From Shewanella piezotolerans WP3 (GTDB taxonomy: Bacteria; Pseudomonadota; Gammaproteobacteria; Enterobacterales; Shewanellaceae), in the NCBI RefSeq assembly GCF_000014885.1, contig NC_011566.1:1116001-1180000 (forward strand): a stretch of 64,000 nucleotides of DNA, given 5' to 3'. A program made the translations under genes and the position numbers. The notes under the pieces were generated by a model. It saw nothing but the letters and a program-made list of their open reading frames with translations. It made no database searches and was not told the DNA's origin. How positions within the stretch are numbered: the stretch's first letter is position 1; every line of letters begins with the position of its first letter. Positions 26,670 to 35,461 of this stretch are shown in pieces.

Positions 26670-27571
26670 TATTTGAGCTTTTGCTTTTCAATTCCTTCTT
26701 TAGCAACCATTTCTAACCAATGCTGCGCTAAACGGGCATTTGAACCACTTCTACGATAGGCACCAAATAGTGGTCTTTTAAGCCCGTCAGGACCAAGTTT
26801 GATACTCACAAGGTTTAGGCCGTGGCTTTCACTGATTGACCAGTTTGGCAATGCTGCAATACCATCTTTACAGGCAATGCGCTGTAGTAACATCATGGTG
26901 AGGTCACACTTGATGACTGCCCCCGCCTGAATGCCGGCCGGCTCCATGAAGTGGCGATAAATATCCAATCGCTCTAGCGCGACGGGGTAGCTTAAAATAG
27001 GCTGGTTTTCGAGCTGCTTTGGTGTGACAAACTCTTCATTGGCAAGCGGGTGATTACTAGCCACGACAAGTCGTACTTCGAAGTCAAAAAGGTGTTGGTA
27101 AGCAATTGATTGTCCTGGCACAGGATCTGAAGTTAGCACCACATCTAATTCACCCAGCTCAAGTGCATTCAGTGAATCAAATAAGTGACGGCTTGAAAGG
27201 TCAAGATCTGCCTGAGGATATTCCTGCCTAAATTGCTCCATTACTGGCATTAACCAGCGGAAACAGCTGTGGCACTCAATTCCTACGCCCAACTTATTAT
27301 CGCCTTCTTCAAGGCCCTTTTTTAGATCAAACTCGGTCTCTATGACTTTAGGTAAAATGTCTTCTGCAAGGTTTAGCAATCTAGAACCTTCTTGAGTGAA
27401 AGATAATGGCTTACTCTTTCGCACAAAAATGGCTGAATTAATCCTTGTTTCAAGTTCCTTGATCTGATGAGACAGTGCCGATTGTGTGACAAAGCGTTTC
27501 TTCGCAGCACCTGCGAGACTTCCGCTTTCCTTTAGTGCAACTAATGTACGTAAATGTCTAAGCTCTATCAT
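26669..27571 (-). CDS. metR: LysR-family regulator MetR
   Basis: Homocysteine-responsive activator of methionine genes such as metE and metH. The 300-aa protein starts MIELRHLRTLVALKESGSLA with the LysR winged helix (T-Q-S-A-L-S-H-Q-I-K-E-L-E). It has the MetR-characteristic E-C-H-S-C-F-R-W-L at the start of the effector domain and D-V-V-L-T-S-D-P-V-P-G. It is divergent from the position where metE should be, and there only a decayed metE remains (27748). The MetR gene itself looks intact. A TGAA-N5-CTCA site close to its start resembles a MetR operator with one mismatch. Confidence 0.95.
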   Translation of the reverse strand: MIELRHLRTLVALKESGSLAGAAKKRFVTQSALSHQIKELETRINSAIFVRKSKPLSFTQEGSRLLNLAEDILPKVIETEFDLKKGLEEGDNKLGVGIECHSCFRWLMPVMEQFRQEYPQADLDLSSRHLFDSLNALELGELDVVLTSDPVPGQSIAYQHLFDFEVRLVVASNHPLANEEFVTPKQLENQPILSYPVALERLDIYRHFMEPAGIQAGAVIKCDLTMMLLQRIACKDGIAALPNWSISESHGLNLVSIKLGPDGLKRPLFGAYRRSGSNARLAQHWLEMVAKEGIEKQKLK

Positions 27572-27583
27572 TTTATCCTCACA

Positions 27584-27596
27584 TGAAGTTTTCTCA
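27584..27596. promoter_or_regulatory. Candidate MetR operator in the metR/metE intergenic region
   Basis: TGAAGTTTTCTCA fits the TGAA-N5-TTCA dyad with one mismatch, 13 bp upstream of the metR start. The location is as in other gammaproteobacteria, where MetR controls metR and metE divergently. Confidence 0.4.
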
Positions 27597-27652
27597 TGTT
27601 GCTTTTGAATTCATTTCTATTGCGATGAAGTAGACTATCACAGTGGGTATCT

Positions 27653-27668
27653 GGACGTCTAGAAGTCT
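27653..27668. promoter_or_regulatory. Two tandem MetJ boxes
   Basis: GGACGTCT followed directly by AGAAGTCT. Each matches the 8-bp MetJ box AGACGTCT at 7 of 8 positions, and the head-to-tail arrangement is what MetJ dimers bind cooperatively. They lie between metR and the metE remnant, about 80 bp from each start. Confidence 0.75.
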
Positions 27669-27747
27669 GCATTGTAAATTGAAACCATGTAATTCAGAAG
27701 GTTGTGTGTCTGAATTTTATTCATCTTAACACTAAAGGATATACAAT

Positions 27748-28275
27748 ATGCAATTAAATAGTTTGGCTTTTTTCTGAATAGGTTATCTGGCTAAATTTAG
27801 GACCGCTGTAGAGAAGCATTAGCTAGGTAAGTGGAGGTTGGTTTAAATTATTGATATTGAAGGTGTTTACTGTTTGTTTCGCTGGTGTTATTAAGCCAAT
27901 CTTAGAGGCTAATGAGTCCTCTAAAAAGATTTTGCATATTATCAGCAAATATTTAACCTGGGTGCAACTTTGGACGTAATTTCCGAATCGCATCGTGGAC
28001 AAAATGGTATTGCTGTGGATATTTTACATAAAGTAGCTCGTGGTCGAATATCTAAATTCAAGTAAAACTAGCAGCAAAAACCACCAATATTTTTTATGCC
28101 AACTTTCACTGTGTTGTTTTAGAACGAGTAAAATTACAGTAGTTCGACTTCGGTCGAAGACAAAATTTTAGTGAAGTGCAGAGCGTTAACTCATCCAGAA
28201 AACAGACTTTGCTATCCATAGGTTTTATCTAATTAAGCAAAGGTCGTAGATGGAGAGTTAGATAAATGCTCCTAG
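27748..28275 (+). pseudogene. metE: Remnant of metE (cobalamin-independent methionine synthase)
   Basis: AAAGGAT precedes an ATG. Read straight on, the frame gives M-Q-L-N-S-L-A-F-F-stop-I-G-Y-L-A-K-F-R-T-A-V-E-K-H-stop-L-G. This aligns residue by residue with a typical MetE start (MQLNSLGFPRIG..., ...EKYW.G), with stops where Arg10 and Trp25 should be, each explicable by one transition. Further segments fit later MetE: L-D-V-I-S-E-S-H-R-G-Q-N-G and V-A-R-G-R at 27971-28052, N-F-H-C-V-V-L-E-R-V-K-L-Q at 28101-28139, and N-F-S-E-V just after. About 190 residues' worth remains; the other ~570 codons are gone. metR and the MetJ boxes are still in place, so this is in-situ decay. Confidence 0.85.
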
Positions 28276-28579
28276 CCATCTAAATCACTTAATGCATTGC
28301 GATATAATTAAAGCTATAGGTGCGGCTTACTACTTTATGACGCAGAACCTGTAGTAATAGAGTAGGTGAAAGCCATTGCTAGTTAGAAAATTTAAATATT
28401 AAGCTGCTTGAGTCAAGAAAAGACAGCCTGTTGCCAAATTGATAGCATCTAAGCATGTCACACATATTGATGTGGTGGTTAAAGTTTGCGCACTTCTACT
28501 CAATACTATTCGCTGATATTGGTTATGGTTAAGGGGATCGGGTACACTAGCGCCTTTGTCGGCTAAAAGACCTAAAATC
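28276..28579. other. Non-coding remainder between metE remnant and sirB2
   Basis: About 300 AT-rich bases with stops in all frames. They may be further eroded metE or unrelated spacer; I cannot align them to MetE with any confidence. The sirB2 promoter should lie here. Confidence 0.4.
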
Positions 28580-28975
28580 ATGGAAACTTTTTATAGTTTA
28601 TACCCTGTGTTTAAGCATACTCACATGACGTTTGTTGCGTTAAGTGTGCTGTTTTTTATTGTGCGTTTTTCGCTTCATTTACGTCAGTCACCGATAATGG
28701 ACAAAAAGTTCGTTAAAATTGCGCCGCACGTTATCGATACTTTCTTGCTGCTATCTGGTTTGATTTTGTGTTTTTCTATTAAACAGTATCCATTTGTTGA
28801 TCCTTGGATGACAGAAAAACTAAGTGCCGTGGTTGCTTATATCCTGCTAGCGACTATCGCTCTTAAGGCTAATCGTAATAAATTATTTAAAGTATTTGCC
28901 GCATTAGGTGCACTTGGTTGGGTGGTTTACGCCGCGAAACTGGCTGTGTTTAAGCAAGCAGTTTTATTAGGTTGA
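28580..28975 (+). CDS. sirB2: SirB2-family membrane protein
   Basis: 131-aa protein with four hydrophobic segments, beginning METFYSLYPVFKHTHMTFVA. The family (named for an invasion-gene regulator in Salmonella) is widespread beside heme and KDO genes, and its biochemical role is unknown. A conserved K-H-x-H near the N-terminus and P-H-V-I-D-T-F-L-L-L-S-G are visible. The ATG at 28580 is preferred over an upstream non-ATG start. The stop overlaps the TTG start of the SirB1-type gene (TTGA). In many relatives hemA-prfA-prmC precede it; here the decayed metE locus does. Confidence 0.9.
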   Translation: METFYSLYPVFKHTHMTFVALSVLFFIVRFSLHLRQSPIMDKKFVKIAPHVIDTFLLLSGLILCFSIKQYPFVDPWMTEKLSAVVAYILLATIALKANRNKLFKVFAALGALGWVVYAAKLAVFKQAVLLG

Positions 28976-29763
28976 AGACTCACTTGAAACTTAACGATTC
29001 TATTCAATTACCAGAAACAGCCTTTGATGTTGCAGAACATTTGGGCTTTTCTAAAGTAAAAAATGCTAATTGGGCTTGGCTTGAGCTTGCAGGCTCTGTA
29101 TTAAGCTTTTATGTTGTTGACAGACATGACCGATTAAAAGCGTTACTGAACTGGTTTTATAACGACTTAGGTTTCTGTGCGCGTGAAGCTTATTACAGTG
29201 CGGAAGCGGCAGATCTCGGTAAGTGCATGACATCAAAACAGGGCAATAGCACCACGCTAGCCACTGTGTTGATGTTGTTGGCAAAGCAGTTGGATCTTAA
29301 GTTAGAGCCATTGCTTTTACCCGGGCAAACGGTGCTTCTAAGTAAAATTGACGATGATATTCGCTATATTGATCCTCTAACTGGCAATGAGTTGAGCAAA
29401 CATCAATTGCATATATTAGTACGTGGCGAACTAGGTAATGCTGCTGCATTTAAACCAAGTTACCTAAAACCAGCGTCAGTAAAGCGCATAGTGTCACGCA
29501 TGATCCATGAGATGAAAGCGGGCAGTATTGTCGCGCACAAATTTGAACCTGCAATGGAGTGCTGCAATTTGCTGCTGCAATGGCACCCAGAGGATCTCAA
29601 TCTCAACCGCGAACGAGCCTTTATTGCACAGCAGTTGGGGTGTATTAGCGTCGCGACGGCTGATTTAAAACATTTTGTCGATAACAGTCCACATGACCCT
29701 GTCATTGAGCTGGTAAAGATGCAATTGAAAGAGCTTAAAGAGGACGTCGAAACGTTCCATTAA
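28972..29763 (+). CDS. sirB1: SirB1-family protein (transglutaminase-like/TPR)
   Basis: 263-aa cytoplasmic protein of the SirB1 family: an N-terminal transglutaminase-like domain (~20-165) and a C-terminal TPR-like helical segment (~185-260; H-P-E-D-L-N-L-N-R-E-R and L-G-C-I-S-V-A-T-A-D-L). In place of an obvious Cys-His-Asp triad, the domain shows Y-N-D-L-G-F-C-A-R-E-A-Y-Y and Q-G-N-S-T-T-L-A-T-V, so activity is doubtful. The start is TTG overlapping the sirB2 stop, which indicates coupling. A terminator follows. Confidence 0.88.
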   Translation: MKTHLKLNDSIQLPETAFDVAEHLGFSKVKNANWAWLELAGSVLSFYVVDRHDRLKALLNWFYNDLGFCAREAYYSAEAADLGKCMTSKQGNSTTLATVLMLLAKQLDLKLEPLLLPGQTVLLSKIDDDIRYIDPLTGNELSKHQLHILVRGELGNAAAFKPSYLKPASVKRIVSRMIHEMKAGSIVAHKFEPAMECCNLLLQWHPEDLNLNRERAFIAQQLGCISVATADLKHFVDNSPHDPVIELVKMQLKELKEDVETFH

Positions 29764-29766
29764 GCG

Positions 29767-29797
29767 TAAAAAAAGAGAGCCGAATGGCTCTTTTTTC
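29767..29797 (+). terminator. Terminator after sirB1
   Basis: AAAAAAAGAGAGCC-gaat-GGCTCTTTTTT, stem plus T-run, between sirB1 and the DUF819 gene. It separates sirB from kdsA transcription. Confidence 0.9.
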
Positions 29798-29926
29798 GTT
29801 ACACCACTATTAGTATTAGAGTGTACAAATACACCATTACTAAACCAACAAATTGAACAACAAGAATAATAACTTGGCAAAGTATTGTTATTAACAATAC
29901 AGCCACTATCAGGGGGATAGGGTAAA

Positions 29927-31195
29927 ATGAGTAGTTCCGATTCGATCAGTAGTGCATTGGTCACTAATGATGCCACTGCGCTTGGCATTTTAGCGGTTGT
30001 GCTAGGGTTTGTATTTTACACCAGTAACAGCAGTCATCATTTCTGGAAGAAGTTTTATACTTTCATTCCAGCATTGTTGATGTGTTATTTCTTACCATCA
30101 TTGCTCAATACCTTTAATATCATCGATGGCGACACCTCAAAGCTGTATTTTGTCGCTTCACGTTATCTACTTCCCGCTTGTTTAGTGTTACTTATTTTAA
30201 GTGTTGATCTAAAAGCTATTTTATCACTTGGCCCGAAAGCAATAATCATGTTTTTAACTGGTACTGTCGGTATTGTGATTGGTGGCCCTATTGCGCTTTT
30301 GATCATATCGAGTATCAATCCAGAGGTGCTTGGCGTCACCGGCCCAGAAGCTGTATGGCGCGGTATGACAACCCTTGCGGGTAGTTGGATTGGCGGCGGT
30401 GCCAACCAAGCGGCAATGAAAGAGATCTATGAAGCGGGCGGCGATATATTTTCAATCATGGTAACTGTAGACGTTATCGTGGCGAATATCTGGATGGCAG
30501 TGCTGCTGTTTATGGCGTCAAAAGCGAAAGAGATTGATGCTAAAACTGGCGCCGATACATCGGCTTTAGAAGCATTAAAAGAGAAGGTAGAGAAATACCA
30601 CGCCGAGAATGCTCGTATCCCAAGCCTTAATGATTTGATGATGATTGCTGCGATTGGATTTGGTATTACCGGTCTTGCCCATGTGGTCGCCGATTTCTTA
30701 GGTCCATTCTTTGAAGCTAACTACCCTTGGACCCGCGATTACAGCTTAACGTCTAAATTCTTCTGGTTAATCGTCACGGTGACCACGATTGGTTTAGCTA
30801 TGTCGTTCAGCCCTGTTCGTCATTTGGAAGCGGCTGGCGCATCTAAAGTGGCCACGGTTTTCTTGTATATCTTGGTTGCGACCATTGGTTTGCACATGGA
30901 TGTCTCAAAACTGTTCGATGCAGATAACCTTTGGTACTTTGCTATTGGTATGATTTGGATGCTGATCCATGCAAGCTTCATGTTGATTGTGGCTAAATTG
31001 ATAAAAGCACCGCTGTTTTATATGGCGGTGGGCAGCCAAGCTAATGTCGGTGGTGCAGCTTCAGCACCTGTCGTAGCTGCTGCATTCCACCCCGCTTTGG
31101 CGCCAGTGGGTGTGCTTCTGGCTGTGTTGGGCTATGCTTTAGGCACTTATATGGCATGGATGTGTGGCCAACTCCTGCAGCTAGTTGCAAGCTAG
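29927..31195 (+). CDS. DUF819 (YjcL-type) membrane protein
   Basis: 422-aa polytopic membrane protein with about ten helices. The DUF819 hallmarks are W-I-G-G-G-A-N-Q-A-A-M-K-E near residue 155, and near the C-terminus A-N-V-G-G-A-A-S-A-P-V-V-A-A. These are two pseudo-symmetric glycine-rich loops suggestive of a transporter with an internal repeat. The substrate is unknown for the family. It lies 70 bp upstream of kdsA on the same strand and may share its transcript. Confidence 0.9.
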   Translation: MSSSDSISSALVTNDATALGILAVVLGFVFYTSNSSHHFWKKFYTFIPALLMCYFLPSLLNTFNIIDGDTSKLYFVASRYLLPACLVLLILSVDLKAILSLGPKAIIMFLTGTVGIVIGGPIALLIISSINPEVLGVTGPEAVWRGMTTLAGSWIGGGANQAAMKEIYEAGGDIFSIMVTVDVIVANIWMAVLLFMASKAKEIDAKTGADTSALEALKEKVEKYHAENARIPSLNDLMMIAAIGFGITGLAHVVADFLGPFFEANYPWTRDYSLTSKFFWLIVTVTTIGLAMSFSPVRHLEAAGASKVATVFLYILVATIGLHMDVSKLFDADNLWYFAIGMIWMLIHASFMLIVAKLIKAPLFYMAVGSQANVGGAASAPVVAAAFHPALAPVGVLLAVLGYALGTYMAWMCGQLLQLVAS

Positions 31196-31265
31196 ATTTG
31201 CAAGTACGAATTAATATGAATAATGCCAAGACCACTGTCTTGGCTCTGATAGAGAGAAGAGATTG

Positions 31266-32114
31266 ATGAGTAATAAAACCATTGATTTAGGTTCGATTGA
31301 AATCGCAAATGACAAACCTTTTGTGTTGTTTGGTGGTATGAATGTGCTTGAGTCACGCGATCTTGCAATGCAGATTGCCGAGACTTACGCTGAAGTGACT
31401 CAGAAATTGGGGATCCCATACGTATTTAAAGCGTCGTTCGATAAGGCAAACCGCTCTTCTGTAAATTCTTACCGTGGTCCAGGTATGGAAGAGGGGTTGA
31501 AGATTTTTGAAGAGATAAAATCAACCTTTAATCTACCGTTGATCACTGACGTTCATGAAGTTCATCAGTGTGCACCTGTGGCTGAAGTGGTCGATATTAT
31601 TCAACTGCCAGCATTCTTAGCGCGTCAAACAGATTTAGTGGTCGCAATGGCTAAGACTGGCGCAATCATTAATGTGAAAAAACCACAGTTTTTAGCGCCG
31701 CACGAAATGCGTCATATCATTAGCAAGTTTAATGAAGCGGGCAATGACGAGATCATTTTATGTGAGCGTGGTTCAAGCTTTGGTTATAACAATCTAGTTG
31801 TTGATATGCTGGGTATGGATGAGATGAAGCAATCGGGTTACCCGGTGATCTTCGATGCAACTCATGCATTACAAAAACCAGGCGGACGTAGTGATAGTGC
31901 TGGCGGTCGTCGCGCTCAAGCAACAGAGCTTGCGCGTAGTGGTATGGCATTAGGTTTAGCAGGCTTGTTCATCGAAGCGCATCCAGATCCTGACAATGCT
32001 AAGTGTGATGGACCTTGTGCGTTGCCTTTGCATCAATTAGAGAATTACTTAACCCAAATGAAAGCGGTTGACGATTTAGTTAAGTCATTTGCACCGATTG
32101 ATACCAGTAAATAA
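31266..32114 (+). CDS. kdsA: 3-deoxy-8-phosphooctulonate synthase KdsA
   Basis: Condenses phosphoenolpyruvate and arabinose-5-phosphate to KDO-8-phosphate for LPS core synthesis. The 282-aa protein has F-G-G-M-N-V-L-E-S, the F-K-A-S-F-D-K-A-N-R-S-S substrate loop, D-V-H-E, K-K-P-Q-F-L-A-P and C-E-R-G-S-S-F-G. The missing metal-type Cys in the N-terminal strand marks it as the non-metal class. The ATG at 31266 is chosen over a TTG one codon upstream. A terminator follows. Confidence 0.98.
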   Translation: MSNKTIDLGSIEIANDKPFVLFGGMNVLESRDLAMQIAETYAEVTQKLGIPYVFKASFDKANRSSVNSYRGPGMEEGLKIFEEIKSTFNLPLITDVHEVHQCAPVAEVVDIIQLPAFLARQTDLVVAMAKTGAIINVKKPQFLAPHEMRHIISKFNEAGNDEIILCERGSSFGYNNLVVDMLGMDEMKQSGYPVIFDATHALQKPGGRSDSAGGRRAQATELARSGMALGLAGLFIEAHPDPDNAKCDGPCALPLHQLENYLTQMKAVDDLVKSFAPIDTSK

Positions 32115-32145
32115 GTTTTACTGTTTCCAGCGAGAGTTCTCGCGA

Positions 32146-32178
32146 CAAAAGCCCTGTGTTGATGATACAGGGCTTTTT
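32146..32178 (+). terminator. Terminator after kdsA
   Basis: AAAAGCCCTGT-gttgatgat-ACAGGGCTTTTTT. Confidence 0.92.
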
Positions 32179-32360
32179 TATAATTAAAATATCCTGTTCT
32201 ATTCAGTCTTGACTCATCCTCTATTCTTCATTTAATTGCTACTTTTAAGTTTGACTACAGACTTAAGCTTTATCCTGTTAGGTTATAAAAAAAGCACGAG
32301 TTTGATAACTATGATTAGACTTATCGAACTCGAAAACTTGACTCATAACAGATAGGTTGA

Positions 32361-33926
32361 ATGATGAAAGCAGATAAACAGGCACTCGCTGAAGAAGGGC
32401 CGCAAGGAATGCTGGGCAAGGCACTCGATGGAATTGAGCGTGTCGGTAATAAGTTACCTGACCCTGCGATGTTATTTTTAATATTGATGTTTGCAGTATG
32501 GGGCTTATCAGCCTTATTGTCAGGCGTTAGTTTTGATGCGATAGATCCGCGTACCGACAGTCCGATAGTCGTGAATAATTTACTCAGTGCAGAAGCGCTT
32601 ACTCACTTTCTAACCTCGATGGTGACCACCTTTACCGCGTTTGCGCCGTTAGGTGTGGTACTTGTTGCTATGCTAGGCGTTGGGGTTGCCGAGCATTCAG
32701 GTTTCATCAATACAGCACTCAAGCAGATGCTGAAAGTCACCCCAGCCAAACTACTGACTCCAGCTGTTGTATTGGTCGGCATAATCTCTCATACCGCAAC
32801 AGATGCGGGTTATGTAGTTGTTATCCCTCTTGCTGGTGTCATCTTCTTTACGGTGGGGCGTCACCCGTTAGCAGGTATCGCCGCAGCCTTTGCTGGCGTA
32901 TCAGGTGGTTTTTGCGCTAACTTTATTCCGTCTGGCATCGATCCACTACTGCAAAGTTTTACGCAATCGGCAGCGCAGATTGTTGATCCAAGTATTTCGG
33001 TCAACCCTCTGAATAATTGGTTTTTTGCTGCTTCTTCTTGTATTCCTATTACGCTGCTTATTTGGTGGTTAACAGATAAAGTGCTTGAGCCTAGGCTAAA
33101 CCGGACTCACAAAGTCAATCGTGATGAAGTCGATCTGCCTGCTATGGATGAAGTGACGCCGACAGAGATGAAAGCGTTTAGAAGTGCATCATTAGTCATG
33201 CTAATCGCTATTGTAGGCTTCTTCTCTTTAACCTTTCCTGAGAGTTCCACGCTCAGAGATAGTAATGGTTCACTAACCAGCTTTAGTGCACCACTAATGC
33301 AATCTATTGTGCCGTTGATTTTTATCTTCTTTATGTTGCCAGGCCTTGTATATGGTTACATCACGGGCAGTTTTAAAAACTCAAGTGATGTTGTTCAGGC
33401 GATGTCTAAATCAATGAGCGGTATGTCGCACTACATAGTAATGGCATTTTTCTGTGCGCAGTTTGTTGCCGCCTTTTCGGCATCGAACCTCGGAGCGTTA
33501 ATTGCAGTTGAGGGCGCGAGCGGCCTTAAAGCACTTAACTTGCCAGCCGAAGTCACTGTGATTGGTATGATCATTCTGGTTGGTTTTGTGAACTTGTTTG
33601 TTGGCTCGTCATCAGCTAAATGGGCGTTAATCGGACCTGTATTGGTACCTATGTTAATGCAGCTCAATATTAGTCCTGATTTATCCCAAGCAGCCTACAG
33701 AGTCGGCGACTCAAGCTCTAATATTATTACACCGTTGATGCCGTACTTCCCATTAGTGGTGGTGTATTGTCAGCGCTATGTGAAGAATATCGGTATTGGT
33801 ACGCTCATCTCGATGATGTTGCCGTTTAGTTTGGCACTGATGGCAATTTGGAGTGCTTGGTTACTGCTTTATTGGTCAATAGGCTTGCCATTAGGGTTAG
33901 GCTCTAGTTATAGCTACGGTCTGTAG
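32361..33926 (+). CDS. AbgT-family transporter
   Basis: 521-aa membrane protein of the AbgT/MtrF family, members of which import p-aminobenzoyl-glutamate or export sulfonamides using the proton gradient. Family features visible: the N-terminal G-N-K-L-P-D-P-A-M-L-F, the first re-entrant region G-V-G-V-A-E-H-S-G, the S-H-T-A-T-D-A-G-Y segment, and in the second half V-G-S-S-S-A-K-W-A-L-I-G-P-V and Y-R-V-G-D-S-S-S-N-I-I-T-P. Two tandem ATGs are present; either may be used. It is a single-gene unit with a strong terminator. The substrate is not determined. Confidence 0.93.
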   Translation: MMKADKQALAEEGPQGMLGKALDGIERVGNKLPDPAMLFLILMFAVWGLSALLSGVSFDAIDPRTDSPIVVNNLLSAEALTHFLTSMVTTFTAFAPLGVVLVAMLGVGVAEHSGFINTALKQMLKVTPAKLLTPAVVLVGIISHTATDAGYVVVIPLAGVIFFTVGRHPLAGIAAAFAGVSGGFCANFIPSGIDPLLQSFTQSAAQIVDPSISVNPLNNWFFAASSCIPITLLIWWLTDKVLEPRLNRTHKVNRDEVDLPAMDEVTPTEMKAFRSASLVMLIAIVGFFSLTFPESSTLRDSNGSLTSFSAPLMQSIVPLIFIFFMLPGLVYGYITGSFKNSSDVVQAMSKSMSGMSHYIVMAFFCAQFVAAFSASNLGALIAVEGASGLKALNLPAEVTVIGMIILVGFVNLFVGSSSAKWALIGPVLVPMLMQLNISPDLSQAAYRVGDSSSNIITPLMPYFPLVVVYCQRYVKNIGIGTLISMMLPFSLALMAIWSAWLLLYWSIGLPLGLGSSYSYGL

Positions 33927-33966
33927 AGGCAGAAAGCAACACTAAAGCTAAATATTGAATAAATAC

Positions 33967-34003
33967 AAAAAGGACCAAGTTGACTCTACTTGGTCCTTTT
34001 TTG
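33967..34003 (+). terminator. Terminator after the AbgT-family gene
   Basis: AAAAAGGACCAAGT-tgactct-ACTTGGTCCTTTTTT. Confidence 0.92.
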
Positions 34004-34161
34004 TTTAGCTTGAGATCAGCTTGGTGGTACTCATCTACTAGCCATTAATTCTTAGTATAGGGGCTACAAATATTCACTATTGATGCGAATGTAAGGCGCA
34101 CGATGTGATTCCATTGCATAATATCCCCATCAAACATTCATACTTGGTAAGCACATAGACA

Positions 34162-35037
34162 ATGGGTTGGATTTTATTTACTTTTCTTGCGGCTGCGATG
34201 CAGGCTTGGCGCAACGCCTTTCAAAGTCAACTCAGTAAAGAGGTCAGTACCGCGGGCGTGACTCTGGCACGCTTTCTGTGGGCGACGCCTGTCGCGCTTA
34301 TCTATTTAGTGGCTTTATATACATGGAAGCCAGTGGGTTTACCCTTCATTACGCCAACTTTCAGCCTTTATGTGCTTGCTGCGGCGGCAATGCAAATTGT
34401 TGCAACGATGATGATGGTTAAGCTATTTAAAATGCAAAATTTTGCTGTTGGCGCCGGGCTTGCCAAAAGTGAAGCCTTGATGGCCGCCATTTTAGGTGTG
34501 GTCTTCTTTGGTACTTACCTCTCTTGGCTTGGTTGGTTGGGAGTATTGCTTGGCGGCGTAGCGGTTTTTATTATGAGTAGCGGTCAGAAGTTAAAGCAGA
34601 TCTCATTTCCTACAGTATTGCTTGGCCTTGCTTGTGGCGGAGCATTTGCTTTGACCTCGCTTTGGGTACGTGCAGCAAGTCTCAGTCTTGACCTGCCGTT
34701 TCCGCACCGCGCTGCTTGGGTACTGCTATTTGTTGTCGCGATTCAGACCTTGGTGCTAGTGATATACGCCTACGCTGTAGATCGAAGTACCATTGACAAC
34801 CTACTCAAGCGCCCCAAACTCACACTGTTGACCAGTGTTACTAGCTGCTTGGGCTCTATCGGTTGGTTTAGTGCTATGTCTCTACAAAGTGTGCCTTACG
34901 TGAAGACCCTTGGTCAGATAGAAGTGTTTTTCACCTTGCTTATTGCCGCTTTTTGGTTAAAAGAAAAGGTTAAAATAAAAGATGTTGCTGCATTAGTGAT
35001 GATTGCTACCGCTGCCATTTTAGTGATGTGGGGTTAA
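34162..35037 (+). CDS. EamA/DMT-superfamily transporter
   Basis: 291-aa protein with ten predicted membrane helices in two five-helix EamA halves (1-140 and ~150-290). The second half ends with K-T-L-G-Q-I-E-V-F-F-T and W-L-K-E-K-V, typical of drug/metabolite transporters. The signature of a specific substrate family is absent. It is monocistronic and is followed by a repeat copy. Confidence 0.88.
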   Translation: MGWILFTFLAAAMQAWRNAFQSQLSKEVSTAGVTLARFLWATPVALIYLVALYTWKPVGLPFITPTFSLYVLAAAAMQIVATMMMVKLFKMQNFAVGAGLAKSEALMAAILGVVFFGTYLSWLGWLGVLLGGVAVFIMSSGQKLKQISFPTVLLGLACGGAFALTSLWVRAASLSLDLPFPHRAAWVLLFVVAIQTLVLVIYAYAVDRSTIDNLLKRPKLTLLTSVTSCLGSIGWFSAMSLQSVPYVKTLGQIEVFFTLLIAAFWLKEKVKIKDVAALVMIATAAILVMWG

Positions 35038-35073
35038 CGGTAGAGCATTGTCCACTCGAACTGTTTTGAGGAT

Positions 35074-35450
35074 TACCCCAGCTCTATTTGAAGACGCTGG
35101 TTTCAGAGGCATTGTGCCAGTTCAACGCTAGGCGCATTAATGTAGAAATGGCAATTCCCTTTTAAGTTAGTGCAACAACGAAGCGGGCTGGCACAAATCC
35201 TTCATTGATGGGCGTTTCTTATATAAAAAGCATGGACTTTACTCTGCGTTATTGATTTGACTAAGGGAGCGACCATTCATGCCAATCAATGCCTCGTACA
35301 TGGCCTAGTATGTTCCTGACATGCTAAAGGCATTCCCTCTATCCCTGGAGGTCAGATGTCGGTGCTTAGGTTCATTATGGAGTAATGAACTTGTGATTAA
35401 AGTCCATTAAACTCCCACTGAATCCTGCACCTTCAAGTTGCACGGGTATA
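35074..35450. repeat. Dispersed ~380-bp non-coding repeat, copy 1
   Basis: The sequence is strongly similar, in opposite orientation, to 52607-52986. Shared blocks include GGCCTAGTATGTTCCTGACA, TGCTAAAGGCATTCCCTC, TGGAGGTCAGATGT and GGGCGTTTCTTATATAAAAA. The right end shows the CCCACTGAATCCTGCA...GGGTATA terminus; the left terminus is degenerate. It shares GAAATGG-x2-ATTCCCTTTTAAG with the repeat at 26198, so all belong to one family. There is no ORF of note. Confidence 0.88.
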
Positions 35451-35461
35451 TGTAGACTATA

